A stretch of DNA of 37,589 nucleotides from a virus: positions 1 through 37,589 of IMG/VR virus record IMGVR_UViG_3300035034_001839; one strand, written 5' to 3'. Both the position numbers and the translations under genes were made by a program. Below, one piece after another: positions 30,101 through 37,543 of this stretch. The notes below the pieces were generated by a model, which saw only the letters and a program-made list of their open reading frames with translations, did no database searches and was not told where the DNA came from. Each line of letters opens with the position of its first letter. The first letter of the stretch is position 1.

Positions 30101-32892
30101 GCAAAAATCAACGCCTCAACGCCTCGATCACAATCGGCTCGGTTCTCGACCAGTCGGTGCGACGCAATATCGGGTTCCTGAAATCAGGCCTTAGTAGCAT
30201 CGGCAACGAGATCAAGGACGTCGAACGCAAGCAGCGCGAGCTCGGCAAGCAGCGATCGGTTCTGGAAAAGCAGGGCCGGTCCGTTGAAGCCCTTGATCGC
30301 GAGTATGAAGACCTAAGCCGCACCCTGGATCGTCTACGTCGCCAGCAGGAGCGTTGGAACCGCGCAGCGGCGGCATCGCGTCGCGTCGGCTCCACGTTCA
30401 ACAATATGGCCTCTGGGATGGTTCGGAACGGTCGCACGATCGCGATCGGGCTTGGCCTTGCCGGTGGTGCCGTCTTTGGTTTGGCATCCTCGACCGCTCA
30501 ATTGGGTGACAACGTCGCCAAGACTGCCGACCAGCTGGGGATTGGCATCGCCGAACTGCAGGAGCTGCGCTACGCCGCCGAACGGTCTGGCGTTGCTACT
30601 GCAACCTTTGACGGTGCCCTCGAGAAGATGACCAAGAACATCGGTTTGGCTCTCGAAGGTACCGGTGCCCAAAAGGACGCGCTCGATGCGTTGGGCCTGT
30701 CTGCTGATGATCTGGCCACAATGTTGCCGGAGGAGGCTCTTGGCCTAATCGCTGACCGCATGCAGGGTGTCGCCACCCAAGCTGAAAAGGCCGCGCTCGC
30801 CAACGATATCTTTGGGCGGTCCGGTATCGGCATGCTCAATATGCTGCGCGACGGTTCCAGCGGCTTGCGGGATCTGCGCGATGATGCCCGCCGGACCGGC
30901 TATGTCCTGTCTGAGGTGGCTGCCCGTGACGCCGAGGTTTTCCAAGATACGCTGCTAGATACCCAGCTCATCATGAAGGGCCTGAAGAACACGGTCGGTG
31001 CCGAGTTGATGCCCGTTGTCACCCAATCGATGCGCCGCGTCGGTGACGCGCTGGTTGGGAACCGTGAGCAGGTCAAAGTTTGGGCCGCATCTTTTGCCGA
31101 TGGTGTCGAGCGAGCCTTGCCTGTCATCGGTGAGGTCGCGCTTGGGATCGGCAATGTGCTGTCGATCACTGGTCGGGTCGTCGGGACTACCGCCGAAATG
31201 GTTGGCGGTTGGGAAAACTTCGGCATGATCATCGGAGCGGTTCTGGCATCGAGAACGGTGATCCGTGTCGGTAAATTCGCTTACGCCGTGTTCAGCCTTG
31301 GACGGGCGATGGTTGCTCTTGCAGCTACAACTCCATTGGTCGCTGGCGGTATAAGGGCCATTGGAACCGCGCTGATGATGAACCCGATCGGGATTGCCGT
31401 CGCCGCTATCGCGGGCGGCGCATATCTTATCTATCGAAACTGGGAAACCGTTGGCCCCTGGTTCAAAGGCCTCTGGGGTGACGTCAAAACCTATTTCGGG
31501 GGTGCTGCTGATTTCGTTGGCGGTGTGTTCACCGGTGACATGGACCGCGCCGGTCGTGGCCTCACCACCATGTGGGACGGTTATAAGGGGATCATGGAGC
31601 GTGTTGTCGGTGGTATCGGCAGCGTGTTTGAGGCGACTTGGACCAATGTGATCAAGCCGGTCACCGACGCTTTGGGCATCACTGCGCCGATCGAGGCCGC
31701 ATGGCGCGGGGTATCCAGCTTCTTTGGCGGTTTGCTCGGAGACGTTGGCACCTACTTCATCGGTCTGTCTGATCTGGTCGGTGGCGTGTTCACCGGTGAC
31801 ATGACGCGGGCTGGCGACGGTATCAAAACGATGTGGTCGGCCACTTCATCCGCCTTGGGTCGAACCCTTGACGGGATCGGCGCGATCTATCGCGGGACCT
31901 GGAACAAGGTAATCAAGCCGGTCACCGACGCTTTGGGCATCACTGCGCCGATCGAGGCCGCATGGTCATCGGTCATGGGTCGCATCGACGCCATTACTTC
32001 GGCCATCGGCTCTGCGTTCGACGTGGCTTGGACAACATTTATCAAGCCGGTTGTTGACGGTCTTAGCAACACCGGCGGTATCGGTGCCGCATGGGAATCG
32101 GTGAAGGCTGGCCTTGATCCGGTCCTCACATGGATCGGAGAGAAGTTCTCGGGCTTGATGGCATTTATCCAGCCCGTGATCGATGCTCTGAAATGGGGAA
32201 TCGAGAACGCGCAGCGAGCAGGCAATGCTATTGGCAGCGCCTTGGGTCAGGCAGCCACATCTTATGTTGATCCTGGTCGGGTGTCCGGACTAGGCGACGT
32301 CAGTTCCGATCCGAATGCACCCGCAATGACCAACGCGCAGGCTGCACGGCTCTACGGTATCACTCCCCCGACTCAAACAGCCGAGGTCGGAGGTGTCCGT
32401 CAACCGTTGCAGACGAACGCCTTGGGTGGTCCTTTCCGCCCTGGTTGGCACCTGACCGGTGAAATGGGCCCCGAGCTTAAGTTCGAGAACCGCTCCGGAT
32501 ATGTCGCCAACAATCGGGCGATGCGTCAGCTCGCCTCGTATGCGGACCGTGTCGGCTCTGCAATGCCACAGGCTCGCACAGTGGGCCGGACAGCGGGAGC
32601 CAGCTTGTCTCGCGCCCAACGGTCGCTGCGCAGCCACCGGACTGGCCCACAGGGTGCAACACAGGCGCTTTCAGGTATGTCGGCTCGTATTGAGGCCGCG
32701 CTGGGCGGAGGTGCGCCACAACAGGCCGTTGCCGCTGCGTCCGGTGAAGTGACGCAGAACATCACCAACCACTTCCACGCCTCTGGTGTGAGTGCTGACG
32801 AGCTGATGTCGATCGCAGAACGTAAACGCCGGACGCAGGCGCAGGGAGCTCTATTTGATCGAGCCCCTGTCTCTGGTCCGTTTGGGAGGTAG
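30097..32892 (+). CDS. T: Tape measure protein (P2 gpT-like)
   Basis: A 931-aa protein that sets tail length. N-terminal coiled coil (VERKQRELGKQRSVLEKQGR, about 45-90), phage tape-measure region (LGDNVAKTADQLGIGIAELQ), hydrophobic segments (about 370-445), then repeated WKG-containing units. An 87-codon unit is duplicated and includes a perfect 54-bp repeat (31651-31704 and 31912-31965). The C-terminus (SGEVTQNITNHFHASGVSAD) is typical. ATGA with E'. Confidence 0.93.
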   Translation: MSKNQRLNASITIGSVLDQSVRRNIGFLKSGLSSIGNEIKDVERKQRELGKQRSVLEKQGRSVEALDREYEDLSRTLDRLRRQQERWNRAAAASRRVGSTFNNMASGMVRNGRTIAIGLGLAGGAVFGLASSTAQLGDNVAKTADQLGIGIAELQELRYAAERSGVATATFDGALEKMTKNIGLALEGTGAQKDALDALGLSADDLATMLPEEALGLIADRMQGVATQAEKAALANDIFGRSGIGMLNMLRDGSSGLRDLRDDARRTGYVLSEVAARDAEVFQDTLLDTQLIMKGLKNTVGAELMPVVTQSMRRVGDALVGNREQVKVWAASFADGVERALPVIGEVALGIGNVLSITGRVVGTTAEMVGGWENFGMIIGAVLASRTVIRVGKFAYAVFSLGRAMVALAATTPLVAGGIRAIGTALMMNPIGIAVAAIAGGAYLIYRNWETVGPWFKGLWGDVKTYFGGAADFVGGVFTGDMDRAGRGLTTMWDGYKGIMERVVGGIGSVFEATWTNVIKPVTDALGITAPIEAAWRGVSSFFGGLLGDVGTYFIGLSDLVGGVFTGDMTRAGDGIKTMWSATSSALGRTLDGIGAIYRGTWNKVIKPVTDALGITAPIEAAWSSVMGRIDAITSAIGSAFDVAWTTFIKPVVDGLSNTGGIGAAWESVKAGLDPVLTWIGEKFSGLMAFIQPVIDALKWGIENAQRAGNAIGSALGQAATSYVDPGRVSGLGDVSSDPNAPAMTNAQAARLYGITPPTQTAEVGGVRQPLQTNALGGPFRPGWHLTGEMGPELKFENRSGYVANNRAMRQLASYADRVGSAMPQARTVGRTAGASLSRAQRSLRSHRTGPQGATQALSGMSARIEAALGGGAPQQAVAAASGEVTQNITNHFHASGVSADELMSIAERKRRTQAQGALFDRAPVSGPFGR
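31651..31965 (+). repeat. Two perfect 54-bp repeats in the tape measure gene
   Basis: 31651-31704 equals 31912-31965 exactly (encoding IKPVTDALGITAPIEAAW), offset 261 bp = 87 codons. The surrounding codons are related but diverged (VGGVFTGDM also recurs), so the unit is an old tandem duplication with a recently homogenised part. Confidence 0.85.
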
Positions 32893-32894
32893 CG

Positions 32895-33305
32895 ATGGCA
32901 GAGGTCATGATGCAGCTCGGGTTCCTGCAGTTCTCCCTCGATACCGCAGTGTATCAGCGGTTGAGCCGGTCCACAGAGTACCGTTGGGCGCGACAGCCAC
33001 GTATCGGGACAAACGATGCGATGCAGTTCACCGGTTACGGTCCAGAAACCATTGAGCTCGAGGGTGTCGTCTATCCCCACTTCCGTGGTGGTCTGAAACA
33101 GGTCGATCGGATGCGGACGCAGGCGTCGATCGGGATCCCGTTACCATTGGTATCAGGCGCTGGGCGTGTTCTCGGGCTGTGGGTGGTTGAGGCTATCTCC
33201 GAAGGTCAGGAAGTGTTCGCAAAACGGGGCATCCCTTTGCGGCAGGATTTCACAATGCGGATTGCGAGGTATGATGGCGGGCTCAGATCAATTCTACGTT
33301 TCTAG
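32895..33305 (+). CDS. U: Tail protein U (P2 gpU-like)
   Basis: A 136-aa protein of the P2 gpU family: MMQLGFLQFSLDTAVYQRLS, WARQPRIGTNDAMQFTGYGP, and GLKQVDRMRTQASIGIPLPL. Acts in tail-tip completion. GGGAGGT precedes the ATG; overlaps the X-like gene by 35 bp. Confidence 0.93.
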   Translation: MAEVMMQLGFLQFSLDTAVYQRLSRSTEYRWARQPRIGTNDAMQFTGYGPETIELEGVVYPHFRGGLKQVDRMRTQASIGIPLPLVSGAGRVLGLWVVEAISEGQEVFAKRGIPLRQDFTMRIARYDGGLRSILRF

Positions 33306-33495
33306 CGACGGCGATGTCGTCGATCAGATCGTTTTCAATCACTACGGCAACACCGCCAGCGGTCAGGTCGAGGCCGTTTTGCTCGCGAACCCTGGTCTTT
33401 CAGCGCTGGGCGGTGTTCTCGAGGCGGGTGTTCGCATCCTCTTGCCTGATTTGACCGATGACGCGCCTGTCGAGGCGCTGCAGCTATGGGATTGA
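33271..33495 (+). CDS. X: Tail protein X (P2 gpX-like, LysM)
   Basis: A 74-aa protein that is a single LysM-like repeat: YVSSDGDVVDQIVFNHYGNT, then LLANPGLSALGGVLEAGVRI and LLPDL. Start is ATG 33271 or the adjacent ATG 33274; a longer in-frame start lies inside U. Overlaps both neighbours. Confidence 0.88.
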   Translation: MMAGSDQFYVSSDGDVVDQIVFNHYGNTASGQVEAVLLANPGLSALGGVLEAGVRILLPDLTDDAPVEALQLWD

Positions 33496-34493
33496 TGGAC
33501 TTCCGCCCGCTGGTAAAGGTCACCATCGACGGGATCCCCATCTCTGGTTTCGTGTTCTCACAGATCAGTTCGGTTCGGGTCACCGACGCCGCGGGCTTTA
33601 TCTCCGATACTGCCGAGGTCACATTCTCCAATGTTTCGGCCTTGAGCCGGTTCGCCATGCCGGAGCCAGGGGCAGAGGTCGAGATTGCGCTCGGGTATTT
33701 GTTCGGTTTCCGCAAGATGGGCGTATTTATCGCCGATGAAATCGAGGAAGGCAGCCCACCGCGATCGATCACCGCTGTCTGTCGCGCCAAAGCGCAGGGG
33801 TTGAGCTCCGGCGGTATGGGGCCGATCCACCAGCAGAAAACGCGCTCTTGGGAGGCTGGTCTGACCCTCAAGGCCATTGCGTCAACGATCGCCAGCGACA
33901 ACGGTCTGAAACCTGCAGTCACAGAAGCTGCGGCTGCCATTGTTCCTGGTCACATCGATCAGATCGATGAATCCGACATCGCGGTTTTGACCCGCATCGC
34001 TTTGGCCCATGATCTGATTGCCAAGCCCGCGGGTGGCCGGTTGTTTCTGGGCCGTCGCGCGGATGCCGTGACTGCATCTGGTCAGCCCATGCCCACGACG
34101 CTGTTGCGGGAGGCCGATGTGTCACGTTGGCGGATGCGCCGGAGCTTGGGCGAGGCCGTGGGCTCTGTCATCGCCACATATCGCGATCTGGATCAAGCCA
34201 AGGACATCGAGGTCAAAGCGGGCGACGGTGAGCCGGTTCGTCGTTTGCGTGAACGGTACCGCGACGAGGCCGAAGCTCGCGCTGTTGCGGATGCGGAGGC
34301 ACGTCGCGCCGGTCGCGCCGTCGAAGCCCTCGAAGTTGAAATGCCTGGGAACCCGTCGGTGGTCGCCGAGAGCAAGGTGGTGCCCCTCAATTTCAGCTCT
34401 GCAGCCGCGGGCGAGTGGGTCGTTGAGACCGCTACCCATGAGGTGACCGACGCCGGTTATAAGACGTCGATCCAAGCCCAACGCCCCGAGTAG
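33486..34493 (+). CDS. D: Baseplate hub protein D (P2 gpD / late control D-like)
   Basis: A 335-aa hub protein of the gpD family: FRPLVKVTIDGIPISGFVFS near the N-terminus, SIRVTDAAGFISDTAEVTFS-like strand pairs, LGYLFGFRKMGVFIADEIEE and KAIASTIASDNGLKPAV. It connects spike V to the tube. ATG 33486 has GAGG at about 10 nt; ATG 33495 is an alternative. The gene ends RPE-stop directly before boundary element copy E. Confidence 0.9.
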   Translation: MGLMDFRPLVKVTIDGIPISGFVFSQISSVRVTDAAGFISDTAEVTFSNVSALSRFAMPEPGAEVEIALGYLFGFRKMGVFIADEIEEGSPPRSITAVCRAKAQGLSSGGMGPIHQQKTRSWEAGLTLKAIASTIASDNGLKPAVTEAAAAIVPGHIDQIDESDIAVLTRIALAHDLIAKPAGGRLFLGRRADAVTASGQPMPTTLLREADVSRWRMRRSLGEAVGSVIATYRDLDQAKDIEVKAGDGEPVRRLRERYRDEAEARAVADAEARRAGRAVEALEVEMPGNPSVVAESKVVPLNFSSAAAGEWVVETATHEVTDAGYKTSIQAQRPE

Positions 34494-34508
34494 GGAAGCC
34501 GCCAGAGG
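34493..34508 (+). repeat. Dispersed boundary element, copy E (diverged)
   Basis: GGGAAGCCGCCAGAGG, 50 nt upstream of the nuclease ATG and directly after the D gene. It begins with the last base of the D stop codon. Confidence 0.7.
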
Positions 34509-34557
34509 CATCGCAGAAGCGAGCCGGTCATTCTTGCCACAACCTGCGAGGATCCCA

Positions 34558-34917
34558 ATGTCACTTTACACCTACCGCGCCCGACTGACGACTTCATCGA
34601 AGACCCACCCGATCTATGACGCTGACACGGTTCGCCTGGTCGCTGACCTCGGGTTTGGCCTGACGTCCGAGCTGGGCCCATGCCGTCTTTATGGCATCGA
34701 TGCCCCTGAAATGCGCGGCTCCGATCGCCCCAAGGGCACACTCGCCCGCGATTGGCTGCGTGAGCTGCTCGAGGCACAGGACGAGTTCACGATCCGGACC
34801 TTCAAAGACGACAAGGGCAAATATGGCCGGTATCTCTGCACCATCATTCTTGACGATGGGACCAATGTGAACAAGGCGCTGGTTGCCGCCGGTCATGCGG
34901 TGGAGCGTGAATATTGA
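34558..34917 (+). CDS. Staphylococcal nuclease-like (thermonuclease) protein
   Basis: A 119-aa SNase-like OB-fold nuclease: IYDADTVRLVADLGFGLTSE (about 20-39, with the Ca-binding Asp), CRLYGIDAPEMRGSDRPKGT with the catalytic Arg (CRLYGIDAPE), then KGKYGRYLCTIILDDG. No signal peptide is visible, so it probably acts in the cell. ATG 34558 has GAGGA upstream; an earlier TTG was rejected. Role after the tail module unknown. Confidence 0.88.
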   Translation: MSLYTYRARLTTSSKTHPIYDADTVRLVADLGFGLTSELGPCRLYGIDAPEMRGSDRPKGTLARDWLRELLEAQDEFTIRTFKDDKGKYGRYLCTIILDDGTNVNKALVAAGHAVEREY

Positions 34918-35174
34918 GCGATAGTGACAACAACGACGCCAATGCTCTGATCGGTGAAATCAAGGAATGGCTGGAAAAGCCACAAGATCACCTCGACGAT
35001 CAATCGCGGCGCAAACTTTTGGAGGTTCTGGTCATGGACCATGTCACCAAGATTCGTCGCGCCGAAAGAGCCCGCGTTCGAGGGAAAGACCTTGTTTTAG
35101 CTGCGGCTGTATTGACGGTTCTAAGCCCTTTTGTGCCGCGTATTCTGGCGTTTTTGGGAGTTGGTTTGCAATGA
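34914..35174 (+). CDS. Small membrane protein (86 aa)
   Basis: An 86-aa product. The N-terminal 60 residues are hydrophilic and helical (ALIGEIKEWLEKPQDHLDDQ). One C-terminal membrane segment, LVLAAAVLTVLSPFVPRILA, follows. TTG start at 34914, TTGA overlap with the nuclease stop, GGAG 9 nt upstream. Function unknown; coupled to the next membrane protein. Confidence 0.6.
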   Translation: MSDSDNNDANALIGEIKEWLEKPQDHLDDQSRRKLLEVLVMDHVTKIRRAERARVRGKDLVLAAAVLTVLSPFVPRILAFLGVGLQ

Positions 35175-35605
35175 GACACCGTTGGTTGGTCGCGGCATGT
35201 GCTATATTCGTCTTTGTGTGGTGGGTCGTTTTACCTGCGCTAAACTACCGACTTGGAACCAGTGAAAACATGACCGTTGAGGTGGTGGCCGAGCCATTTA
35301 TTGAAGGCGACAGCCTGGTCTATCGATGGTCGGGTGATGTGGTCAGATCATGTCCCATCGAGTTGCGCCGATCGATCGTAGATGCGGATAGCGTCGTGAC
35401 CAATCTGACATCTCGCGACTTAGGGCGATTGCCATCACGTTCGCTGGGGCATGTGTCCTACGAAGCCCGTGTGCCAGTTCCATTCCGCATCGTCGAAGGT
35501 CCGGCACAGTATCTGGTGGTCGAGGTTCCGCGCTGCAATTGGATGCAGCGGCTGTTTCCTATCGCCATCGATTATCCGCCGGTCGAGTTCACCGTCACAC
35601 GTTAA
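35171..35605 (+). CDS. Membrane-anchored beta-rich protein (144 aa)
   Basis: A 144-aa product with an N-terminal transmembrane helix (WLVAACAIFVFVWWVVLPAL, residues 5-24) and a periplasmic beta-sandwich-like domain (MTVEVVAEPFIEGDSLVYRW; C-terminal YPPVEFTVTR). Two cysteines could pair. ATGA with the previous gene. It may alter the host surface or block superinfection; this is inferred from topology and the terminal position only. Confidence 0.6.
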   Translation: MRHRWLVAACAIFVFVWWVVLPALNYRLGTSENMTVEVVAEPFIEGDSLVYRWSGDVVRSCPIELRRSIVDADSVVTNLTSRDLGRLPSRSLGHVSYEARVPVPFRIVEGPAQYLVVEVPRCNWMQRLFPIAIDYPPVEFTVTR

Positions 35606-35850
35606 ATGATTGCCGGTGCCGCCAAGGATTGACCGGCCACGGGAACACGTCGTGAACAGACGTTGCCCAATTATTGCCCACTATCAGCGCACATTCCTGC
35701 ATTGTTCTGCACAATAGGGGTGGTGCCGTAATCGGCTGTTTTTGCCCTAAATCGTTGCAAATGCCCTTGTTTTATTGGCTTTAAGGGTGGTGCCGTAATT
35801 GGCCCAATTTGTCGGTGTCACTCCCCTGCTAAGGGAGCCGTTAGGGCCGT
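35606..35850. other. Intergenic region with a 19-bp direct repeat
   Basis: 245 bp between converging gene blocks. GGGTGGTGCCGTAATyGGC occurs at 35718-35736 and 35785-35803 (67-bp offset, one difference). A short inverted repeat ATTGT-N5-ACAAT is at 35701-35715. I see no clear terminator with a T tract on either strand and no gene. Confidence 0.6.
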
Positions 35851-36117
35851 TTAATTCTTGCCGATGTCTCTGCGCATCCGGCGGATGCACCGGTTCATGA
35901 TACGTTGGCGCTCGCCCACCAGCACCTTCATAGATGCTTTCTTGCGCTCGATCCGGAGGTGCAGCTTGGCGAGCCTGCGCAGCTCCACCTCCTCTGCAAA
36001 CCGGAGCCATGCGGCATGGAGGCCGAACAGGGGAGTGGTTGGCCCACCGTTGTGGCCGATCCCTGCAGTTGCCTGTGTAGTGGGTGCCGCTGTACATTCG
36101 CGGTCGTGTTTGCTCAC
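35851..36117 (-). CDS. Small IGHNGGP-motif protein downstream of integrase
   Basis: An 88-aa product starting VSKHDREC. It contains GIGHNGGPTTP (about 19-29), a motif that recurs in short alphaproteobacterial phage/mobile-element proteins of unknown role, then a strongly basic helix (LHLRIERKKASMKVLVGERQ, then RRMRRDIGKN). GTG start at 36117 forms a GTGA overlap with the integrase stop, so it is co-translated with integrase; it may be a recombination directionality or DNA-binding factor (inference). Confidence 0.65.
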   Translation of the reverse strand: MSKHDRECTAAPTTQATAGIGHNGGPTTPLFGLHAAWLRFAEEVELRRLAKLHLRIERKKASMKVLVGERQRIMNRCIRRMRRDIGKN

Positions 36118-37316
36118 TTTATGGCCCTGCCCTTCAAGTCCACAACGCTCGCGCTCGTGCCGGTCACAAACTGCCCCCATTTTTCAGCCAGTATCCTACG
36201 GGGTTCGAGCAGGTCGGATCGAGCATATGAACGTTCCACTGCATTACCCAATCGGTGCGCTAGAGCTGTTTCAGCGACATCATAGGTTGCCGCGTCGGTA
36301 TCCTGCACCCAGGTCCGAAAGCTGGTTCTAAACCCATGCGGCCGTCCTGTTTCTTTAAGCACATTGAGCATCTTTGCGAGGGCGGTGTCAGACACGCCTT
36401 TTTTGGTGGCTTGACCAGGAAAGAGAAGATCGTCCGATATTTCCGCCAACCGTTTCACAAGCAGGATTGCTGGGGCGCTCAAGGGGACCGCGAAGTCATA
36501 AATCTTGCCGACACGTCCCTTCATCCTTTCAGCAGGTACGGTCCAGGTATCACCATCGATTTCGGCAAATCTCGCCCCGCGACAGCCGTTGGAACGGACT
36601 GCGGTCAATATCATGAATTGCAAACATGCCGCAGCATTGCCCCGTCCCTCCAACGCCTGAAACAGGTCTGGGATCTGTTGCCAGGGCGTCGCCCTTATCG
36701 GCTCGCTCACATGGATGTATTCTCCGAGTAGGTATTCAGCGGTGTCGGCAATATCCGGATCGCAAGGCATGCCCATTCGCTTTCCACCGCGCAGGATGAT
36801 ACGTGTTCGGTTCAGCGCCTTCCCAGCGGTCACGTGCTTTTTCGACCAGATCGGTGCTAAAGCGTCTTTGATATGGTGCGCCGTCAGCTCCGAGACCGGT
36901 TTGTTTCCGATCGCTGGCAAAATGTGGGTTTCGATCGGGCTCATCCAACGCCCTGCGATACCTTCACCGCGCAGCGTCGCCCGTTTTGCCTCGAACACTG
37001 TTTGTGCCAAATCCCTAAATCGGGGGTCGATCCGATTCCGCGCTGCATCTGTGTCCGCCTCGATGCGCCGTTTCTCATCTAGGGGATCGAGGCCAGACGC
37101 CAATATTGCGGCCCAGCTATCGCGGCTCTTTCGAGCAGCAGCGAGCGACACGTCAGTAAGGCTTCCTAGCCCCATTTCACGCCTCCGTTTTTGGAGCTGA
37201 TACCGATAAATCCACCGACCTGACCCGCCCTTCTTGATTAGGTAGAGCCCGCCACCGTCCTGCAGCTTGCCGTCGCCGGAGTTCTTGATCGCGACCGCAG
37301 TCAGCTTGTTTCTCAT
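36114..37316 (-). CDS. int: Tyrosine integrase (P4-type)
   Basis: A 400-aa phage integrase that recombines attP with the tRNA-Leu site. Residues 3-90 are the DUF4102-type arm-binding domain (GGGLYLIKKGGSGRWIYRYQ, GLGSLTDVSLAAARK). A core-binding domain follows (about 100-200). Catalytic residues: Arg241 (LTAVRSNGCRGARF), His327 and Arg330 in RPHGFRTSF, His354 in ALAHRLG and the nucleophile Tyr364 (VERSYAR). ATG 37316 has GGGGGG upstream and is used in preference to a longer start at 37343. The right arm-site repeats lie just before its start, so integrase may regulate its own expression. Confidence 0.96.
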   Translation of the reverse strand: MRNKLTAVAIKNSGDGKLQDGGGLYLIKKGGSGRWIYRYQLQKRRREMGLGSLTDVSLAAARKSRDSWAAILASGLDPLDEKRRIEADTDAARNRIDPRFRDLAQTVFEAKRATLRGEGIAGRWMSPIETHILPAIGNKPVSELTAHHIKDALAPIWSKKHVTAGKALNRTRIILRGGKRMGMPCDPDIADTAEYLLGEYIHVSEPIRATPWQQIPDLFQALEGRGNAAACLQFMILTAVRSNGCRGARFAEIDGDTWTVPAERMKGRVGKIYDFAVPLSAPAILLVKRLAEISDDLLFPGQATKKGVSDTALAKMLNVLKETGRPHGFRTSFRTWVQDTDAATYDVAETALAHRLGNAVERSYARSDLLEPRRILAEKWGQFVTGTSASVVDLKGRAIK

Positions 37317-37319
37317 GTG

Positions 37320-37340
37320 TGCCCCCCATTCTGCCCCCCA
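37320..37340. repeat. Right pair of 9-bp direct repeats, putative integrase arm sites
   Basis: TGCCCCCCA at 37320-37328 and 37332-37340, the same pitch and orientation as the left pair at 182-202. It lies in the integrase leader, 123 bp from the attR core. Confidence 0.6.
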
Positions 37341-37462
37341 CAAAAGGGTGCGCTGCCCCGCGATCCGGTTGGATGTCCAGCGACGTCGAGGGGCCTAACC
37401 TATTGGTAACATAGTAGAGCCCGACGACGCTATGCAACGTCCAGCGACAGACGGTCGGTGCT

Positions 37463-37476
37463 TCTCCTGGGCACCA
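37463..37476 (+). other. attR core, 14-bp attachment repeat
   Basis: Exact copy of tctcctgggcacca, the tRNA-Leu 3' end, without the rest of a tRNA. It marks the right prophage boundary; host DNA resumes at 37477. Confidence 0.9.
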
Positions 37477-37543
37477 TATAATTCTCGTAAGTGGTTAAAT
37501 CATATAGATAAAGACGGCATTAGGTGTCGGCTTATTCCCCCAT

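Noticed and set aside
34967-35170. N-terminal extension of the last membrane protein
   Set aside because: The extension overlaps another gene; the ATGA-coupled ATG at 35171 directly precedes a clear transmembrane helix.
35606-35850. Rho-independent terminator for the late operon
   Set aside because: No GC stem followed by a T tract was found on either strand.
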